A DNA stretch of 64,000 nt from Metaphire vulgaris (GCA_018105865.1 CM030840.1:8762294-8826293); one strand, 5' to 3'. Numbered from the stretch's first letter, positions 1 to 11,245 are shown. Notes: generated from the letters alone by a model not told the origin. Made by a program: numbers and translations.

Positions 1-302
1 TCCGCCGCGTTTGATACGGTGGATCATAAGAATTCAACTTTACGTTCCACCTCCGTCGAAGACCGTCAAGTTTGGAGAACGCTCTTTCTCGTGCAGAAAT
101 CCTCTCCTGTGGAATTCACTGCGTGTCGTCCGTCAAATCCTTCGGAGAGTTTGCGAACAAGTTAAAGACGCACCTATCAACATCTCGTTTCCACGCTTAT
201 TGTAAAGCACCCTTTACACCCTTTAAAGCACCCTTGACTTTGGCCCTTGCTATGTTACGGCGCTATATAAATTGTCATGAACAATAACAATAACAATAAC
301 AA
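1..302 (+). mobile_element. L2-B LINE fragment, internally deleted
   Basis: The first 30 bases translate as a reverse transcriptase motif A (AAFDTVDHK). The frame then jumps to the C-terminal conserved part (VPPPSKTVKFGERSF, NPLLWNSL), so the RT core is deleted. The 3' end carries the GCGCTATATAAATTGTC tail found on other copies, followed by (AAC/AAT)n. It is a dead copy whose 5' side lies outside the window. L2/CR1-like assignment rests on the C-terminal block and the tail. Confidence 0.8.
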
Positions 303-1655
303 TCCTTATCCAGCATCCAGCGGCTGGAGAGTTCATACGGCCTCAGGGGTCGGGTCCCCAGCTGGTTCGAGAGCTACCTCAGCGATAGGACGCAATCGGT
401 CCGGTGCGGCGGTCAAACGTCGGAAAAACGAATTGTTCAGCATGGTGTTCCGCAGGGGTCGGTTCTCGGACCTCTGCTGTTCATTCTCTTCATAGCGGGC
501 TTGAGGAAAATCGCTATCGCGTTCGGACTGACCATGCACGGCTACGCGGATGACGTGCAACTGTATTCTTCCTGTCTGCCTGCCGACATGGAAAGACTTC
601 GCTTCCTCGATTGCATCATGGCGATCATCATGTGGACGGAGGAGAACCGCTTGGCCCTTAACCCGGCCAAGACCGAGTCCCTATGGATGTACACCCCCAA
701 GAGAAAGCATCTCATGAACCCTTCACCGTTCATGCTGGGTGATGTGACCGTTGTCCCCTCAAAGTGCCTACGACTCCTGGCAGTACTACTCGATGAGACG
801 TAGTCGTTCGAGTAGTACTATCGGTAATGTTGTCCGCGGCTGCTACTACCACCTACGGAGGATTGGGTCATTCCGCCGGCATCTTCCGATCAGCGGGGCA
901 GTGCACCTTGTGCGCGCCCTTGTCCTGCCCAGGCTGGACTATTGCAACAGCGTTTGCTGGGCCTCCCCGATGGAAAGTTGAATCGTCTGCAATCCGTGCT
1001 CAATACAGCTGCTCGGGTCGTCTTCAACAGCCCCTGGGGAGCCCATGTGACCCAGTGGCGGCTCTACCGGGGGGCCAGGAGGCCCGTGCTCCATATTGAA
1101 TGTCTGGCCCCCATTGCCCCCAGTTGGGACCCTACATACATTAAACAACAAATGGTTGGCCCCATGATTAGAAGTTGCCACCCCAACGGCCCCTCACTTG
1201 CCAAATCCTAGAGCCGCCACTGATGTGACTCCCCTACTGCGTGATCAGCTGCACTGGCTTCGAGCCCGGGAGCGCATTATCGATAAGCGCTGCTGGCTCA
1301 CCTTCCGAGCGTTAAAGGACCTGCACTGTCCACAGTACCTGGCTGAGCTAGTCCTACGATCAACGTCGAACGCACGGAGGTCGGCACTTCGCTCCGGCCA
1401 TCCTGTCCTACGGCTCGTTCCGCTTCCGTCACAGACTCCAAAGTTCGGAGATAGGTCCTTCTCACGCGGGAACCCATTGCTTTGGATTGCCTTGCCGACT
1501 TGCTGGACAGTTCCTGAGAGAACTAACGACGCACCTTTTTAGTTTAGGAAATGGTTGACTATGTGTGTGCAGCGCCCTTGTCATAGGCCTTAGCCTAGTG
1601 CACGGCGATATAGAAATTGTCTTTAAATAAATAAATAAATAAATATTGTAATTTA
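303..1655 (+). mobile_element. L2-B LINE, 5'-truncated, split by a hAT MITE
   Basis: Reading frames, with shifts, encode the RT motifs HGVPQGSVLGPLLF and YADDVQLY, the LNRLQSVLNTAAR region, and after the insert at 1053-1222 the continuation PLLRDQLHWLRARERI and C-terminal SQTPKFGDRSFSRGNPLLW. Removing the insert and one 8-bp duplication restores the join HVT-PLLRDQ. The 3' end reads GGCGATATAGAAATTGTC followed by (TAAA)n. Frameshifts near 480 and 800 and missing upstream domains make it non-functional. Confidence 0.85.
1053..1222. mobile_element. hAT-type MITE, copy 1 (CAGTGGCGGCTC ends)
   Basis: A 170-bp element with terminal inverted repeats CAGTGGCGGCTCTA and TAGAGCCGCCACTG. Flanks are ATGTGACC (1045-1052) and ATGTGACT (1223-1230), a 7/8 matching 8-bp TSD as expected for hAT elements. 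It has no coding capacity, a GC-rich interior, and interrupts a LINE reading frame. Related copies lie at 7599, 22761 and 33553; copies 1 and 4 share one orientation and copies 2 and 3 the other. Confidence 0.93.
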
Positions 1656-1709
1656 TAATTTGTAATGTGTCCACGCAGTCTCCAGATTAGTTGCCACGTT
1701 ATTCTCAAC

Positions 1710-1764
1710 GTTGAATAACAACAACAACAACAACAGCAACAACAACAGCAACAACAACAACAAC

Positions 1765-1816
<52 letters not shown>

Positions 1817-1831
1817 GAAATGATGATGACG

Positions 1832-1902
<71 letters not shown>

Positions 1903-1921
1903 CGTCGTCATCATCATCATC
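1710..1921. repeat. Compound microsatellite (AAC)n(AAT)n(GAT)n(ATT)n(ATC)n
   Basis: AAC triplets pass into AAT, a short GATGATGAC stretch, more AAT, then abruptly ATT and TCATCA. The AAT and ATT arms are complementary, so the tract is a potential long hairpin. The apparent poly-Asn and poly-Ile frames here are repeat artefacts. Confidence 0.97.
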
Positions 1922-2105
1922 AGAAGCGCGTGGCCGGCGAGGGCCGTTGCGTCACCACTTGACCATGACCCCGCCGGATGGCACGACTCAGAGAGTAGAT
2001 GGAATCTCGCTGGTCTGGGAATGTGGTCGATCCATCTTTCCTGGGACGACCAGGACAGCGCTTCCATGATCGGTCAGGTGGACGACCGATGGATAATAAT
2101 AATAA
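1922..2105. other. Unassigned GC-richer stretch
   Basis: About 180 bases of unique-looking sequence between a microsatellite and a SINE fragment, ending in a short (AAT)4. Frames run through it from the neighbouring triplet repeat, but I see no domain, tRNA box or inverted termini. Confidence 0.5.
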
Positions 2106-2167
2106 TGTGATTTTAAGTGGTTTAGGAGGCTAAGTAAGCCTGTGTGAAAACCACTGATGTAACCATC
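2106..2167 (-). repeat. SINE 3' fragment
   Basis: TGATTTTAAGTGGTTTAGGA and the following GCCTGTGTGAAAACCACT match, in reverse, the 3' part of the tRNA-derived SINE at 56455-56575 and the minus copy at 32402-32500. The tRNA-like head is missing here. Confidence 0.65.
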
Positions 2168-2172
2168 TGCAT

Positions 2173-3932
2173 TCAATAACCTAGTTTATCTAGATAGCCT
2201 TTGAATCCGTTCACTGTTTCAACTGTCACTCCCACCTCGTCCAAACTGTTCCATTTGTCCACAACCCTTGCACTAAAAAAATTTTTCTTTCTTGGACCAA
2301 CCCTCTGCTTAAACAATTTGCACTTGTGGCCTCTTGTGCTGCTATAGTGTGCCAATGTAAAGAATCGATCATATGGCACATCTACTTTCCCAGTCATTAT
2401 TTTGTATGTTTCTATCAAATCCCCTCTCTCTCTTCTCCTTTCTAATGTTGTCAGTCCACAATATTGAAGTCTTTTTTCGTAGCTTAAATTGTGGCACCCA
2501 TTGACCATCTTCGTTGCTCGTCTTTGCACTTTTTCTAAAAGTTCTATATCTTTTTTCAAGAATGGATTCCAAGCCTGAACACAGTATTCCAGATGAGGCC
2601 TTACTAATGACTTATAAAGTTTAATGATTATCTCTTTGTCACGACTCACAATTGTCCTTTTCACCATTCCCAACATTTGGTTTCCCTTTTTGCTGCCTCC
2701 ATGCATTGGTGAGATGGATTCATACTTCTATGGGTGATTATCCCCAAGTCTCTTTCTTTTTCTGTTGTGGTTAGAACCTTCCCCCCTAAAGAATATTCAT
2801 TACCATTATTAGACTTCCCAACATGCATTACAGAACATTTATCAATATTGAAAAGCATCTGCCAGTCCACAGACCACTGAAACAATTTCCTTAGATCTTC
2901 TTGTAAAATTTTTGCATCATCCTCCGAGTCTATATTTCTGCATAACTTTGTGTCATCGGCAAACTTTGAAATTTTGGACAGTAATCCTTCATCGATATCA
3001 TTTATATATATTAGAAAAAGTAATGGCCCAAGCACTGAGCCCTGAGGCACTCCACTGATAACTCTTGCCCATTGCGAATGGCCTCCCCTAATGCCAACCT
3101 TCTGTCTTCTTCCCTTCAACCAATTTTCAATCCATCTGAGAATATTGCCCCTTATTCCACAGGACTTCAGTTTGCAGCCAGCCTTATATGGGGTACTTTA
3201 TCAAAAGCTTTGGCAAAATCTAAATATATTATGTCTACTCCTTGCCCTTGTCTAGATTATCAAAACCTCCTCCAGAAAGTCCAACAGGTTGGTCAGGCAT
3301 GAACGCCCCTTTGTAAATCCATGCTGACTATCTTTAACAATTTTATGCCTAGTCAAATGTTCCAAAATGCTTTCTTTCAGTATTTTTTCCATAACTTTAC
3401 CGATTACAGATGTTAGGCTCACTGGTCTGTAATTGCTTGGTTCACTTCGTTTTCCCTTCTTGAACAGTGGGCTGACTAATGCGTCTCTCCAGTCTTGTGG
3501 TACTACTCCAGTTCTGAGTGATTCATTGATTATCAAAGCAATTGCATGTCCTATTTCATTTCGAACCTCGTAAAGAAACTTTGGATGTAAGCCATCTAAT
3601 CCTGGGCTCTTGTCTGTCTTTAAATTGGTCAAAACCTTGATAACACATTCTTTTGTACACACTATATCTGTTAGCATTTCTTCTTCATTTCCATCAAACA
3701 CAATTTTGGCTTCTGGCATAGTATTTGTATTTTCCTCTGTAAATACTGAACAAAAATAGTTATTTAGAATCTGTGCAGTTTCTACATCGTCTGTTATTGC
3801 ACATCCTGCGCTGTCCAAGAGGGGACCGACTGTGTTCTTTCGTCTCAACTTTCTATTACAATATTTGTAGAAACTTTTACTGTTCTGTTTTATATTTTTT
3901 GCTAATCTACCTTCAAAATTTGCAATAGCCAT
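2173..3932 (-). pseudogene. CR1 ORF2 reverse transcriptase and C-terminal domain
   Basis: RT blocks in order: KSPGLDGLHPKF, SNYRPVSLTSVIGKVMEKI, SQHGFTKGRSC, SGVPQGSVLGPLLFLIYIND, FADDTKL (catalytic Asp pair) and the C-terminal VRPHLEYCVQAWNP plus RRERGDLIETYKI block typical of CR1 and Jockey-type elements. Frame breaks occur near 3250-3120 and 2700. Individual segments remain readable, so the copy is moderately young, but it cannot make a complete protein. Confidence 0.88.
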
Positions 3933-4944
3933 CTTGTTAGTAACTGCTGATGCTTTTCTTTTCTGAGTATACTGTTCCTCAAGATCTTAAGTCTGTGCTG
4001 ATTCTGCTCATTTCCTTTACTTGCTAATCTGAGTTTACTTAGTTTCCTCCACGCTTTGTTTTTCGCCCTTCTTTTTCGTTGCACTTCTCTTGTTATCCAA
4101 GGAAGTTTGTTATTAATTTTCTTCTGTTTGGGAATGGTCAATTCTATGACTTTGGACATACATTTGGTAAATATGCTCCAGCCTTCGTCGGTGTCTTTTC
4201 CTGTTATCTCCCTCTCCAAATCCATTTCTGTAATCATCTTCCTTGCCAGGTCATATTCTCCCTTAAAAAAGTTACGTCTATCCAGAAACTGCTTTTGTTG
4301 ACCTATCCCAAAGTTAATAGTAAAACTGACCATTTGGTGATCACTTGTTGCAAAATTCTGCCCAACCTCCACGTTGGAAACTATATTCTCCTCTCTTGTT
4401 AGAACCAGGTCTAATATGTTGTTGCCTCTTGTTGGCCTTGTCACATGCTGAAACAGAAAATTATCATTGACACAGTCCAGAAATTTCCTATCACATGATC
4501 TCTCTGTATCCAGCGTTTCCCAGTCTACATGATAATTAAAGTCACCCATTATAACAACATTTTCTCTTGATACCCTGTTCAATAAAGCAAACATTCCATT
4601 ATCTGATTCTTCCATAGCACTTGGTGTTCTGTAACAAACCCTACCAATATTTTCTCTCAGTGACTTCTGATTTCACACCATATATGCTCCTTGAAGTGAT
4701 CATTTTCTATGTCTGTTCGCTCCATGGCATGCAAGCCTTCTTTAATGTAAAGTAGTACCCCTCCTGCTCCATGACCTTTGCTGCTCTGGTTTTCCCTATC
4801 TTTTCTAAACATAGCATATCCCTGTAAATTTAGTTCGGTATCATCAATGTCACACTTGGCCCACGATTCTGTGATTCCGATAATGTCTGGACTCATAACT
4901 TTTACTTGCATCTCCAACTCAGCCATTTTAAAAACCCCAATCAA
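3902..4944 (-). pseudogene. CR1 ORF2 AP-endonuclease domain
   Basis: Two overlapping frames carry the endonuclease blocks in order: PDIIGITESW (catalytic Glu), GVLLYIKEG, NVVIMGDFNYHVDW (Asp/Asn), ILDLVLT and SDHQMVSF (terminal Asp-His). In the family this domain nicks the target DNA for target-primed reverse transcription. A frame break near 4630-4660 separates the first blocks from the rest. A basic linker (NKLPWITREVQRKRRAKNKAWR) leads toward the RT. Confidence 0.85.
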
Positions 4945-5192
4945 ACTCCTAGCATTTACATAAAAACAGTTCAGTGGTTTTCCATACCTGACATACTAAC
5001 TACATTACCGTTATTAATAATTTCATCTGTATTATAATTGTGACAGCTAGAGAAACCATATTCTATGTCACCCCTAGATTTATGCCTAATTACTTCCATA
5101 TTATCTCTATATTTGTTATCACCTTTACCACTTAGACATATGGCTTTGTCTCTAACTGTCAACCTACTTAGTTTAAAGCCTTACAGCAGCAT

Positions 5193-5450
5193 TTAACACA
5201 TGCAAATATTTTCCCTAGCTATTTTATCTGCACCATACCTGTTGAGATGCAGCCCATCCTTTCCCAAATACCTGTCCCAAACATCGAAGTCGGCGTTCAG
5301 AAACTCAGCTCCTTCGCTCTGGCACAGTTCCCACAGTTCCTCGTTGACGCTGGTCCTCTTCCTCTCCATTTCCCGTGACAGTCTGCGTGGCAAGATTCCC
5401 ATCACCACGACTCGTCTTCTTCTCTTCTTTAATTCCTGCAAAATAAAGGT
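5193..5450 (-). pseudogene. CR1 ORF1 C-terminal SGNH/esterase-like remnant
   Basis: The minus-strand frame shows a positively charged patch (KKRRRR) followed by VVVMG and, near its end, DGLHLNRYGADKIARE. The last is the D-x-x-H-L-N block typical of the catalytic Asp-His part of SGNH-hydrolase domains known in ORF1 of some CR1 elements. The N-terminal part, where the catalytic Ser block should lie, is lost in the 5' truncation. The function is inferred from the family: an ORF1 RNA-binding accessory protein with an esterase domain. Confidence 0.65.
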
Positions 5451-7395
5451 CGACGTGGCAGCGGAGGGCTTGATGAACAGGAACTGTCTCTTCGAGGCGG
5501 GCTGCATGTTCAAATATGGCAAGGCGGCGCCTACTTATCAGTTCATTGAGTGATGGTAATCCAGTCCGCGAAGATATCTCCGCGTTGGTAATGAAGTCAT
5601 ACCAGCGTACTCCAAGGATCTGACGTTGGCACCTCATAGGGAAGGCTTCCAACTTCCTTACTACCGAGGCGAGTAAGGTCCAGGTCTCGGCCGCGTAGAG
5701 TAGGACAGACAGAACAAGTGTCTGGTACAGACGGAGTTTGATGGACAGAGAGAGAGACGTCTGTCCTGCCAGATATTATGCAGGCAGTAGAGGCTAGGGT
5801 GATGCGTCTGGTCAGATCTTGATGACAGTGTCCAATGGAGGACTGCACGCTACCAAGGTATGTGAAACTGTCTACTGACTCAACACACTCCCCATCAACC
5901 ACGATAGAGGGAGGCTGTGATCCACATCCTAGGTTCTGTAACTTGGTTTTAGTCCAGGAAACCTTCATACCAAGTGGAGCAGAAGCATGGCTGAAACTAG
6001 AGAGGTATTCAGAGGCATTGGTAGCAGAAGGTAGAAACAGAGTTGTATCATCTGCGTAGACCAGGTCTGTGAAGCGATGTGACCCAACGCTAATGCCATG
6101 GTTCACAGACATGTGATCTAAGATCCAGTCGATGGCAATGCAGAAGAGGATTGGTGCGAGTATACAGCCCTGTCTCGCACCAGATGTAGTTGAGAATCGA
6201 GCTGAGAGATTTTGACCGACTCGGATGCTAGCTCCCCTATTCTGGTGCAAATCTTCTATCAGACGGAGCAAAATATCTGGAATTCCTTTGGCGCGCAATG
6301 CTTTCCATAAAGCGGTCCGATCCACCGAATCGAATGCAGCCTTAATGTCCAGGTAGGCTACATTCAGAGGGCGGTCAAACTTCCGGTGTAACTCGGAAAG
6401 GAGTCTTAACGCTAGGATGGCATCTATGGTAGATCTGCCGGGGGTGAATCCAGATTGTTGTGGTCTACGTCACTACGTGTCTTAAGGAGTAATGGCTGTA
6501 TCCGTCTGAGTAGGATGTGAGGAAATACCTTCCCCGGTACTGACAGGAGAGTAATCGGTCGATAATTTCCACATTCCAGTTTTGAGCTCTTCCCTTTATA
6601 TAATGTGACAAGAACACCTTCTTTCCACTCTGCAGGTACATGGCCGGTTCTCCAGACCTGGATAAACAAAGAGTGGAGAGCGGAACTCACTGGGCCCAGA
6701 GCACATTTCAGCAGCTCAGGCGGAATACCATCAGGGCCTGCTGTGCGGCCATTTCTCAGTTTCTTGATGGCGGCGATAACTTCAGCGAGGGATGGCTCAT
6801 CGGTGAGGATGTCCCGGTCAGGGAGGGAAGTATATGCTTCGTTGTCAAGGTCAGGGGATGATGATCCTGGAAGGAAGTTTAAAGCAGCTTGGAAATGTTC
6901 CAGCCAGCGTTGTAGGGTTTCTTCGATGGAGTTGCATGGGGAACCATCAGTCTTATTAACGTTTGGAGAGAAGTATGATGACCGATTGCCACTGGCAAGA
7001 GTTTTGATTGACCTGTATACGGATCTCATGCGGTTGTGTCATAGGTCTTCCTCCGTTTCATCCACTAGTTGCGAGACAAAAGCAACTCGGTCCTCTTTGG
7101 CTTTTGGCTTGAAGATACCCTGCAATCTCTTCCGCTCTTGGTGATCATTCCTGAGTTTTGTAGCGGATTTTAGGTTGAGGACCTTGCAGGTATCCTCAGA
7201 AAGCCATGGTTGACGGATGTTTTCTCGTAAACCTATCGTTTCATCCGCTGACTTCAAAATGGCAGATCGAACTGCAGACCAGTGACTATCGACATCGTCT
7301 GTCAAACCAGAGAGAGCCTCGAATCTGTTCGACACAGCCAGGTTGTATTGTTGTTGAAGGCAGGTGTCGTCGGTCAAGCGAGATATGTTATATGA
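5451..7395 (-). mobile_element. RTE-X-like LINE (RT region), 5' and 3' incomplete
   Basis: Minus-strand frames encode an endonuclease-RT linker (PWLSEDTCKVLNLKSATKL), the RT fingers (GRTAGPDGIPPELLK, CGNYRPITLLSVPGKVF), TSGARQGCILAPILF, VYADDTTLF (catalytic) and the C-terminal block CQRQILGVRWYDFITNAEIS. The last block resembles elements usually grouped as RTE-X; that clade call is tentative. The copy is broken near 6425-6330 and its 3' end is cut off by the CR1 insertion at 5450. Confidence 0.75.
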
Positions 7396-7397
7396 TC

Positions 7398-7475
<78 letters not shown>

Positions 7476-7513
7476 GTGAATTATTAACGCTGTCGCCTTC
7501 CGTGGAACTTTCA

Positions 7514-7571
<58 letters not shown>

Positions 7572-7572
7572 T
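7398..7572. repeat. (ATT)n then (AAT)n microsatellite pair
   Basis: About 75 bp of ATT repeats (7400-7475) and about 57 bp of AAT repeats (7515-7571) face each other across 40 bp of unique sequence. They form an inverted microsatellite pair. Confidence 0.95.
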
Positions 7573-7598
7573 GGGCATATTATTCATGTACAATCACA

Positions 7599-7784
7599 CA
7601 GTGGTGGCTCTAGGATTTGGCAAGTGGGAAGGCCGTTGGGGTGGCAACTTCTAATCATGGGGGCCAACCATTTGTTGTTTAATGTATGTAGCATTAAGCA
7701 TAGGGTCCCAACTGGGGGCCACTGGGGGGCCCGCACCCAATAGGGAGGGCACGGGCCCCCTGGCCCCCGGTGGAGCCGCCACTG
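7599..7784. mobile_element. hAT-type MITE, copy 2
   Basis: A 186-bp element with ends CAGTGGTGGCTCTA and GGAGCCGCCACTG. Flanks CAATCACA (7591-7598) and CAATGACA (7785-7792) are a 7/8 matching 8-bp TSD. The sequence is collinear with the copy at 33553-33740 and inverted relative to those at 1053 and 22761. Confidence 0.92.
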
Positions 7785-7834
7785 CAATGACATAGAAAAA
7801 AATGAAGTTTTAATTTATATGACGTTTAATTTGA

Positions 7835-7956
7835 TTAAATGACCCGGCATGAATGACCCACCTTATATAGCTAATTTGAGATTGAGCGCGTAGGAATAAG
7901 TTTAAGATCTTTTGAAAGCGCTTTAGAAATTAACGAGATTTTACTTACTTTAATCA
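7835..7956 (+). repeat. L2-A LINE 3'-end fragment
   Basis: GATTGAGCGCGTAGGAATAAG and the following run to GAAATTAACGAGATTTTACTTACTTTA match, in reverse, the 3' end of the minus-strand LINE at 41510-41660, including the GACCCGGCATGAATGACCCACC block. Only the tail of a heavily truncated insertion is present. Confidence 0.75.
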
Positions 7957-8330
7957 TCGATGCTTTTAATATAGAAAAAAGGCGGGAAATTGTCACCATA
8001 GATTTATTCTTTCGGCCAAGCGATAATTGAATTCTATTGTTGACCCGAGGTCGCCATGGTGAACCATTAAACTGATTTGCCTATTTGGTATGTTTATTGC
8101 GATGTTGAAATAAAAAGAGTTGTTGCTGAAACACAAGCACACGTAAACATTTATAGACAAGCATTTACTGCTTGCGATAACAATAAATTCGTTAAGAGTA
8201 GTGTAATAATTCTTTGTTAATGGAAGAAGAAAAAAAGGTTGGCATATTACACTTAAGTACATACAGATTTTGTAACAGGGAATAAAAACATGCGACTTAT
8301 ATCCAGGGCCGCCGAGAGAATTTGAAATGC
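7957..8330. other. No recognisable feature
   Basis: AT-rich sequence with a minus-strand frame of about 129 codons (8382-7993) that shows no known motif, repeats or composition suggestive of a gene. I see no inverted termini. Confidence 0.5.
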
Positions 8331-10505
8331 AAAGTAAGTAAGTAAGTAAAGTTTCGTGGATTTCTGTAGCGACGTTAATCATCAGTAGCTGCTTATTCTT
8401 AGGCGCTCAGCCTTTAAAATAGCAATGGGGAAGAAAAAGGCAATAGTCAAATTGCTCATTTCCTCTTCTGTAAAGTTTGCTATTTCTTCTTCGTCATTCT
8501 CTTCTCTGTTCTCCTTCCTTATTTGTTGTCTTCATTGACTTCCTGCTGTGTTGTATAATTAAAATAGTCTTTCCATCTTGTTATTATGTCATTTTTGTTT
8601 TCTAATACTTTACCATTCTTGTCTGTTATGTTTGAAATTTGTCCAAAATTCTTTTGATCGTCTGGTACAATTTCCTTGAGTTGTATGTTTGAAATTTCTG
8701 CACATTTTCCAAGTATCAGTTTTCTTTGCACTCTTTATATTTCCTTTTTATTTCTTTTGTTATCAATTCCTTTTTGCTATTTATCCCCTTTTTCTTTCTT
8801 CGCTTTAGGTTTTTCTTTCATCACTCAGTTGCAGTACTATTTGTGTTATCCATGGCTTTTTCTTGTTCCTCTCTATATATCCTATTTGTTCTTCAGCAGT
8901 TTTAATGTATATTTCTTTTATTTCTTCCCATAGAAGAATAATAAGGAAAAAGACTAGCAAGTGCAGCATTTGGAAAACTTCAGAAGATATGGAAAGACAA
9001 TCAAATATCACTTTGTAAAAACTAAAGCTATATAAACACTGATCAAACCAATACTATTATATGGATCAGAATGCTGGACCATAAAGAAGAAAGACGAAAG
9101 AAGATTAATGACTGCAGAAATGAACTGGTTAAGAGGAATAGCAGGAGTCAGCAGAAGTCAAAGAATAAGAAATGAAACGATCAGAGAAAAGACAGAGCAA
9201 AAAGAAACGATTTCAATACAGAAACGAAGACTGAAATGGTTTGGCCATGTTGAAAGAATGAAGGAAGAAAGACTACCAAAGAAAGCACTATACAACTATG
9301 TTGAAGGGAAAAGAAGAAAAGGAAGACCAAGAAAAACATGGATAGAAAACTTAAAAGAGGATGCAGGAGAAATGCAAATGAACTTCATCCAATTGACCAG
9401 AGCAGCAAGAGACAGACAGAAGTGGAAGGAACTCATTCAGACCCATCGTCCAACCCAATAGGGAAAGACGGAAGGAAAGAAAGAAGAAGAAGAAGAATAG
9501 TCAACATCCAAAGGGCAGTGAGGCTAGGTTGTTACAACTATGGAGGATATGATTTTAGAAAAAGGAAGGATTTAAGCTTAAATCTGAAGACTTGGTGAAA
9601 TAATGCAGGAATTATAGGAAATGAGGATTCTGATGTTATTGTTTGAAAGTGTCCAAGTCTGCGGAGGGAAGCTGGGATCGAGTTCCAAAGTTCAGGTGAG
9701 GCGTATGAGAAGGCACGGTTGCAAATTTTCAGGGATGACTGATTCAGTGGGCGTGACAGAGTGAGGTCAGATGATGAACGTGTGGGTTGAGGAGGCTGAG
9801 GGATTAATAGTGATCTAAGGTAGACAGGTTTTGATGACTGAAGTGAGCTATATGTAAGTGTTATTATATTGGATACTTTCGGTTATTTTAAGCCAATGTA
9901 ATGATTTTAGTATGGGTGAAATATGGGAGAATTTAGGTGACTTAGTAACAGCACGAGCAAGTGCATTTTGTATTGATTGCAATTTGTTGATAGAGGCTTT
10001 GGGAAAGTTATAGTAGAGTGAGTTACAATAATCTAATTTGGAGTGGACTATTGAGGTGGCAATTGGGTAGGCAGTTTTAGTATCTAGGCAAGGGCGTAGG
10101 CGGCGAAGGTCACGAATATGAACATAGCAGGCTTTTGATAGTTGGGATATTTGTGATTTAAAGTTTAGAAAAGAATAAAATTTGAATCTGAGATTTGTTG
10201 CAGTTGGAACAGGAATTATTGTGGTGTCTGGAGCCAAAACTAGTTTAGGATTGTCAATTTTTTAAGTTTTTGGGGTAGTCCAATTAAAAGAAACTCTGTC
10301 TTAGATGGGTTAAGAGCGAGGAAATTAGATGACATCCATGCTAAGATTGATGAGAATGCAGAATCAAGCTCAACAATAGATGCATTAAATGAAAGAGGTG
10401 ACAAGGAAAGGAATAGCTGAGTGTCATCAGCAAGAGTTGGTGATTTAAATTAAGGGAATTAATTAAAGATGAGAGCGGTGTGGTGTAAAGGCTGAACAGT
10501 AGAGG
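8331..10505 (-). mobile_element. L2-A LINE, 5'-truncated, interrupted by an RTE insertion
   Basis: It starts with the tail (AAGT)n then CGTGGATTTCTGTAGCG and GCTTATTCTTAGGCGCTCAG (the minus-strand view of the L2-A 3' end), stops at 8450, and resumes at 9496 with CATCCAAAGGGCAGTGAGGC. Coding remnants (10237-9848 and upstream) show HSKLDYCNSLYYNFPKASIN, LQSIQNALARAVTKSP and SLHWLKITE, the conserved RT C-terminal region. The 5' truncation is near 10505 within the RT palm. Confidence 0.85.
8451..9495 (+). mobile_element. RTE-like LINE with 5' inversion (twin priming)
   Basis: The right part (about 8938-9495) reads on the plus strand: YGSECWTIKKKDERRLMTAE, the QKRRLKWFGHVERM block and GRPRKTWIE, ending in a (GAA)n-type tail. 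The left part (8451-8937) reads on the minus strand as an upstream LINE segment (KPWITQIVLQLSDE, ITDKNGKVLENKNDIITRWKD). The pair is flanked by AATAGTCAA at 8442-8450 and 9496-9504, a perfect 9-bp TSD, so it is a single insertion into L2-A. Confidence 0.9.
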
Positions 10506-10580
10506 CCCAAGAACAATGTAATGTAACAAAATATTTGTATAGTATCTCTTCTGAAGAATTTCCGGGCCCCGGTGCAAAAA
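10506..10580 (-). repeat. L2-D LINE 3'-tail fragment
   Basis: AATGTAATGTAACAAAATAT, followed by TTGTATAGTATCTCTTCTGAAG, matches the 3' end of the minus LINE beginning at 46673. Only the tail is present, directly against the truncated end of the L2-A copy. Confidence 0.7.
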
Positions 10581-10937
10581 AATTGTCACGGGCCTATAAC
10601 TTGACAAGCGTGTGAAAAAGTTGATGACCTTTTTTGCTTGTCAGTCTTTATATGGCATTAATTACTTAACATCATTGGCCTGGGCCCCTAAGCAGACATT
10701 CGCCGGTTCCCCTGAGCTCATGACGAAGATTACCTTTCTCCGTTGTCGGAGTTTTTTCAGGGTTCAGACTATTTTTAATACATCATCATCATCATCGGAC
10801 CCCTTAGAGCTCCATGGGCCCCGGAACAATGTACCGGCTGCACCCCTCTCCTCAGGCCTGCTTATATCTAACCGAGCGCGATGATTCCGAATCTGAAGTC
10901 AGAATTTTCCCAACACGTCCAGATTGTAAATAATTGA
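10581..10937. other. Non-coding stretch with one dispersed-motif copy
   Basis: The interval includes GGGCCCCGGTGCAAAAA-type sequence, one copy of the dispersed motif TGACCTTTTTTGCTTGTCAG at 10624-10643, and a GGGCCCC-rich part near 10680-10830 resembling the inside of a GC-rich DNA transposon. I see no clear termini and no gene. Confidence 0.4.
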
Positions 10938-11195
10938 CCGGTGTAGTGAATTGAAATGAATCTCTTGAAAAAATGAATCCTATTAGTACACATATAATAA
11001 AGAATGGTATCACGACAATTCATCTACAGACTTTTCGTCTACGACACTTCATCTACAGACTTTTCGTCTACGACACTTCATCTACAGACTTTTGGTCGAC
11101 CGACAATAGGTCTACTACGACAATTGGTCTACTGACACTTGGTCTACTGACATCGAGCGCCTTTACACTAGAAAATGAAATTTGATTATCAAACC

Positions 11196-11245
11196 CCTTC
11201 CTATTTTGTTGACGTCAATAATGGACAACCCCTATTCAGCTACTG
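11196..11245. repeat. Right-end fragment of the GGGGNYGTCC element family
   Basis: TTGTTGACGTCAATAATGGA followed by CAACCCC matches the right terminus of the element at 19162-19561 (TTGATGTAATTAATGGACAGCCCC). No partner left end is visible, so this is a relic inside the CTAC-ended element. Confidence 0.5.

Larger units (their letters stand above)
2168..5450 (-). mobile_element. CR1-clade LINE, long but 5'-truncated and frameshifted
   Basis: Read on the minus strand, the parts follow in normal CR1 order: an ORF1 C-terminal esterase-like block (about 5450-5193), an ORF2 AP-endonuclease (4944-3902), RT (3932-2661) and C-terminal domain (2706-2173). The 5' end stops inside ORF1, where sequence switches to a different LINE in mid-frame near 5450, as expected for a truncated insertion. 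The right side of the older LINE does not resume at 2168. It is the most complete CR1 copy in the window. Confidence 0.85.

Noticed and set aside
1705..2110. Long poly-Asn, poly-Ile and poly-Tyr reading frames
   Set aside because: Pure translation of triplet microsatellites; no initiation context, domain or conservation. The same applies at 7206-7650, 20152-20700, 35522-35869, 36411-36841 and 45761-46225.
5200..5553. Plus-strand 117-codon frame
   Set aside because: Antisense shadow of the CR1 ORF1 and adjoining LINE; the minus strand carries the recognisable motifs.
7993..8382. Minus-strand 129-codon frame
   Set aside because: No motif, overlaps a LINE tail at its upstream end; probably chance.
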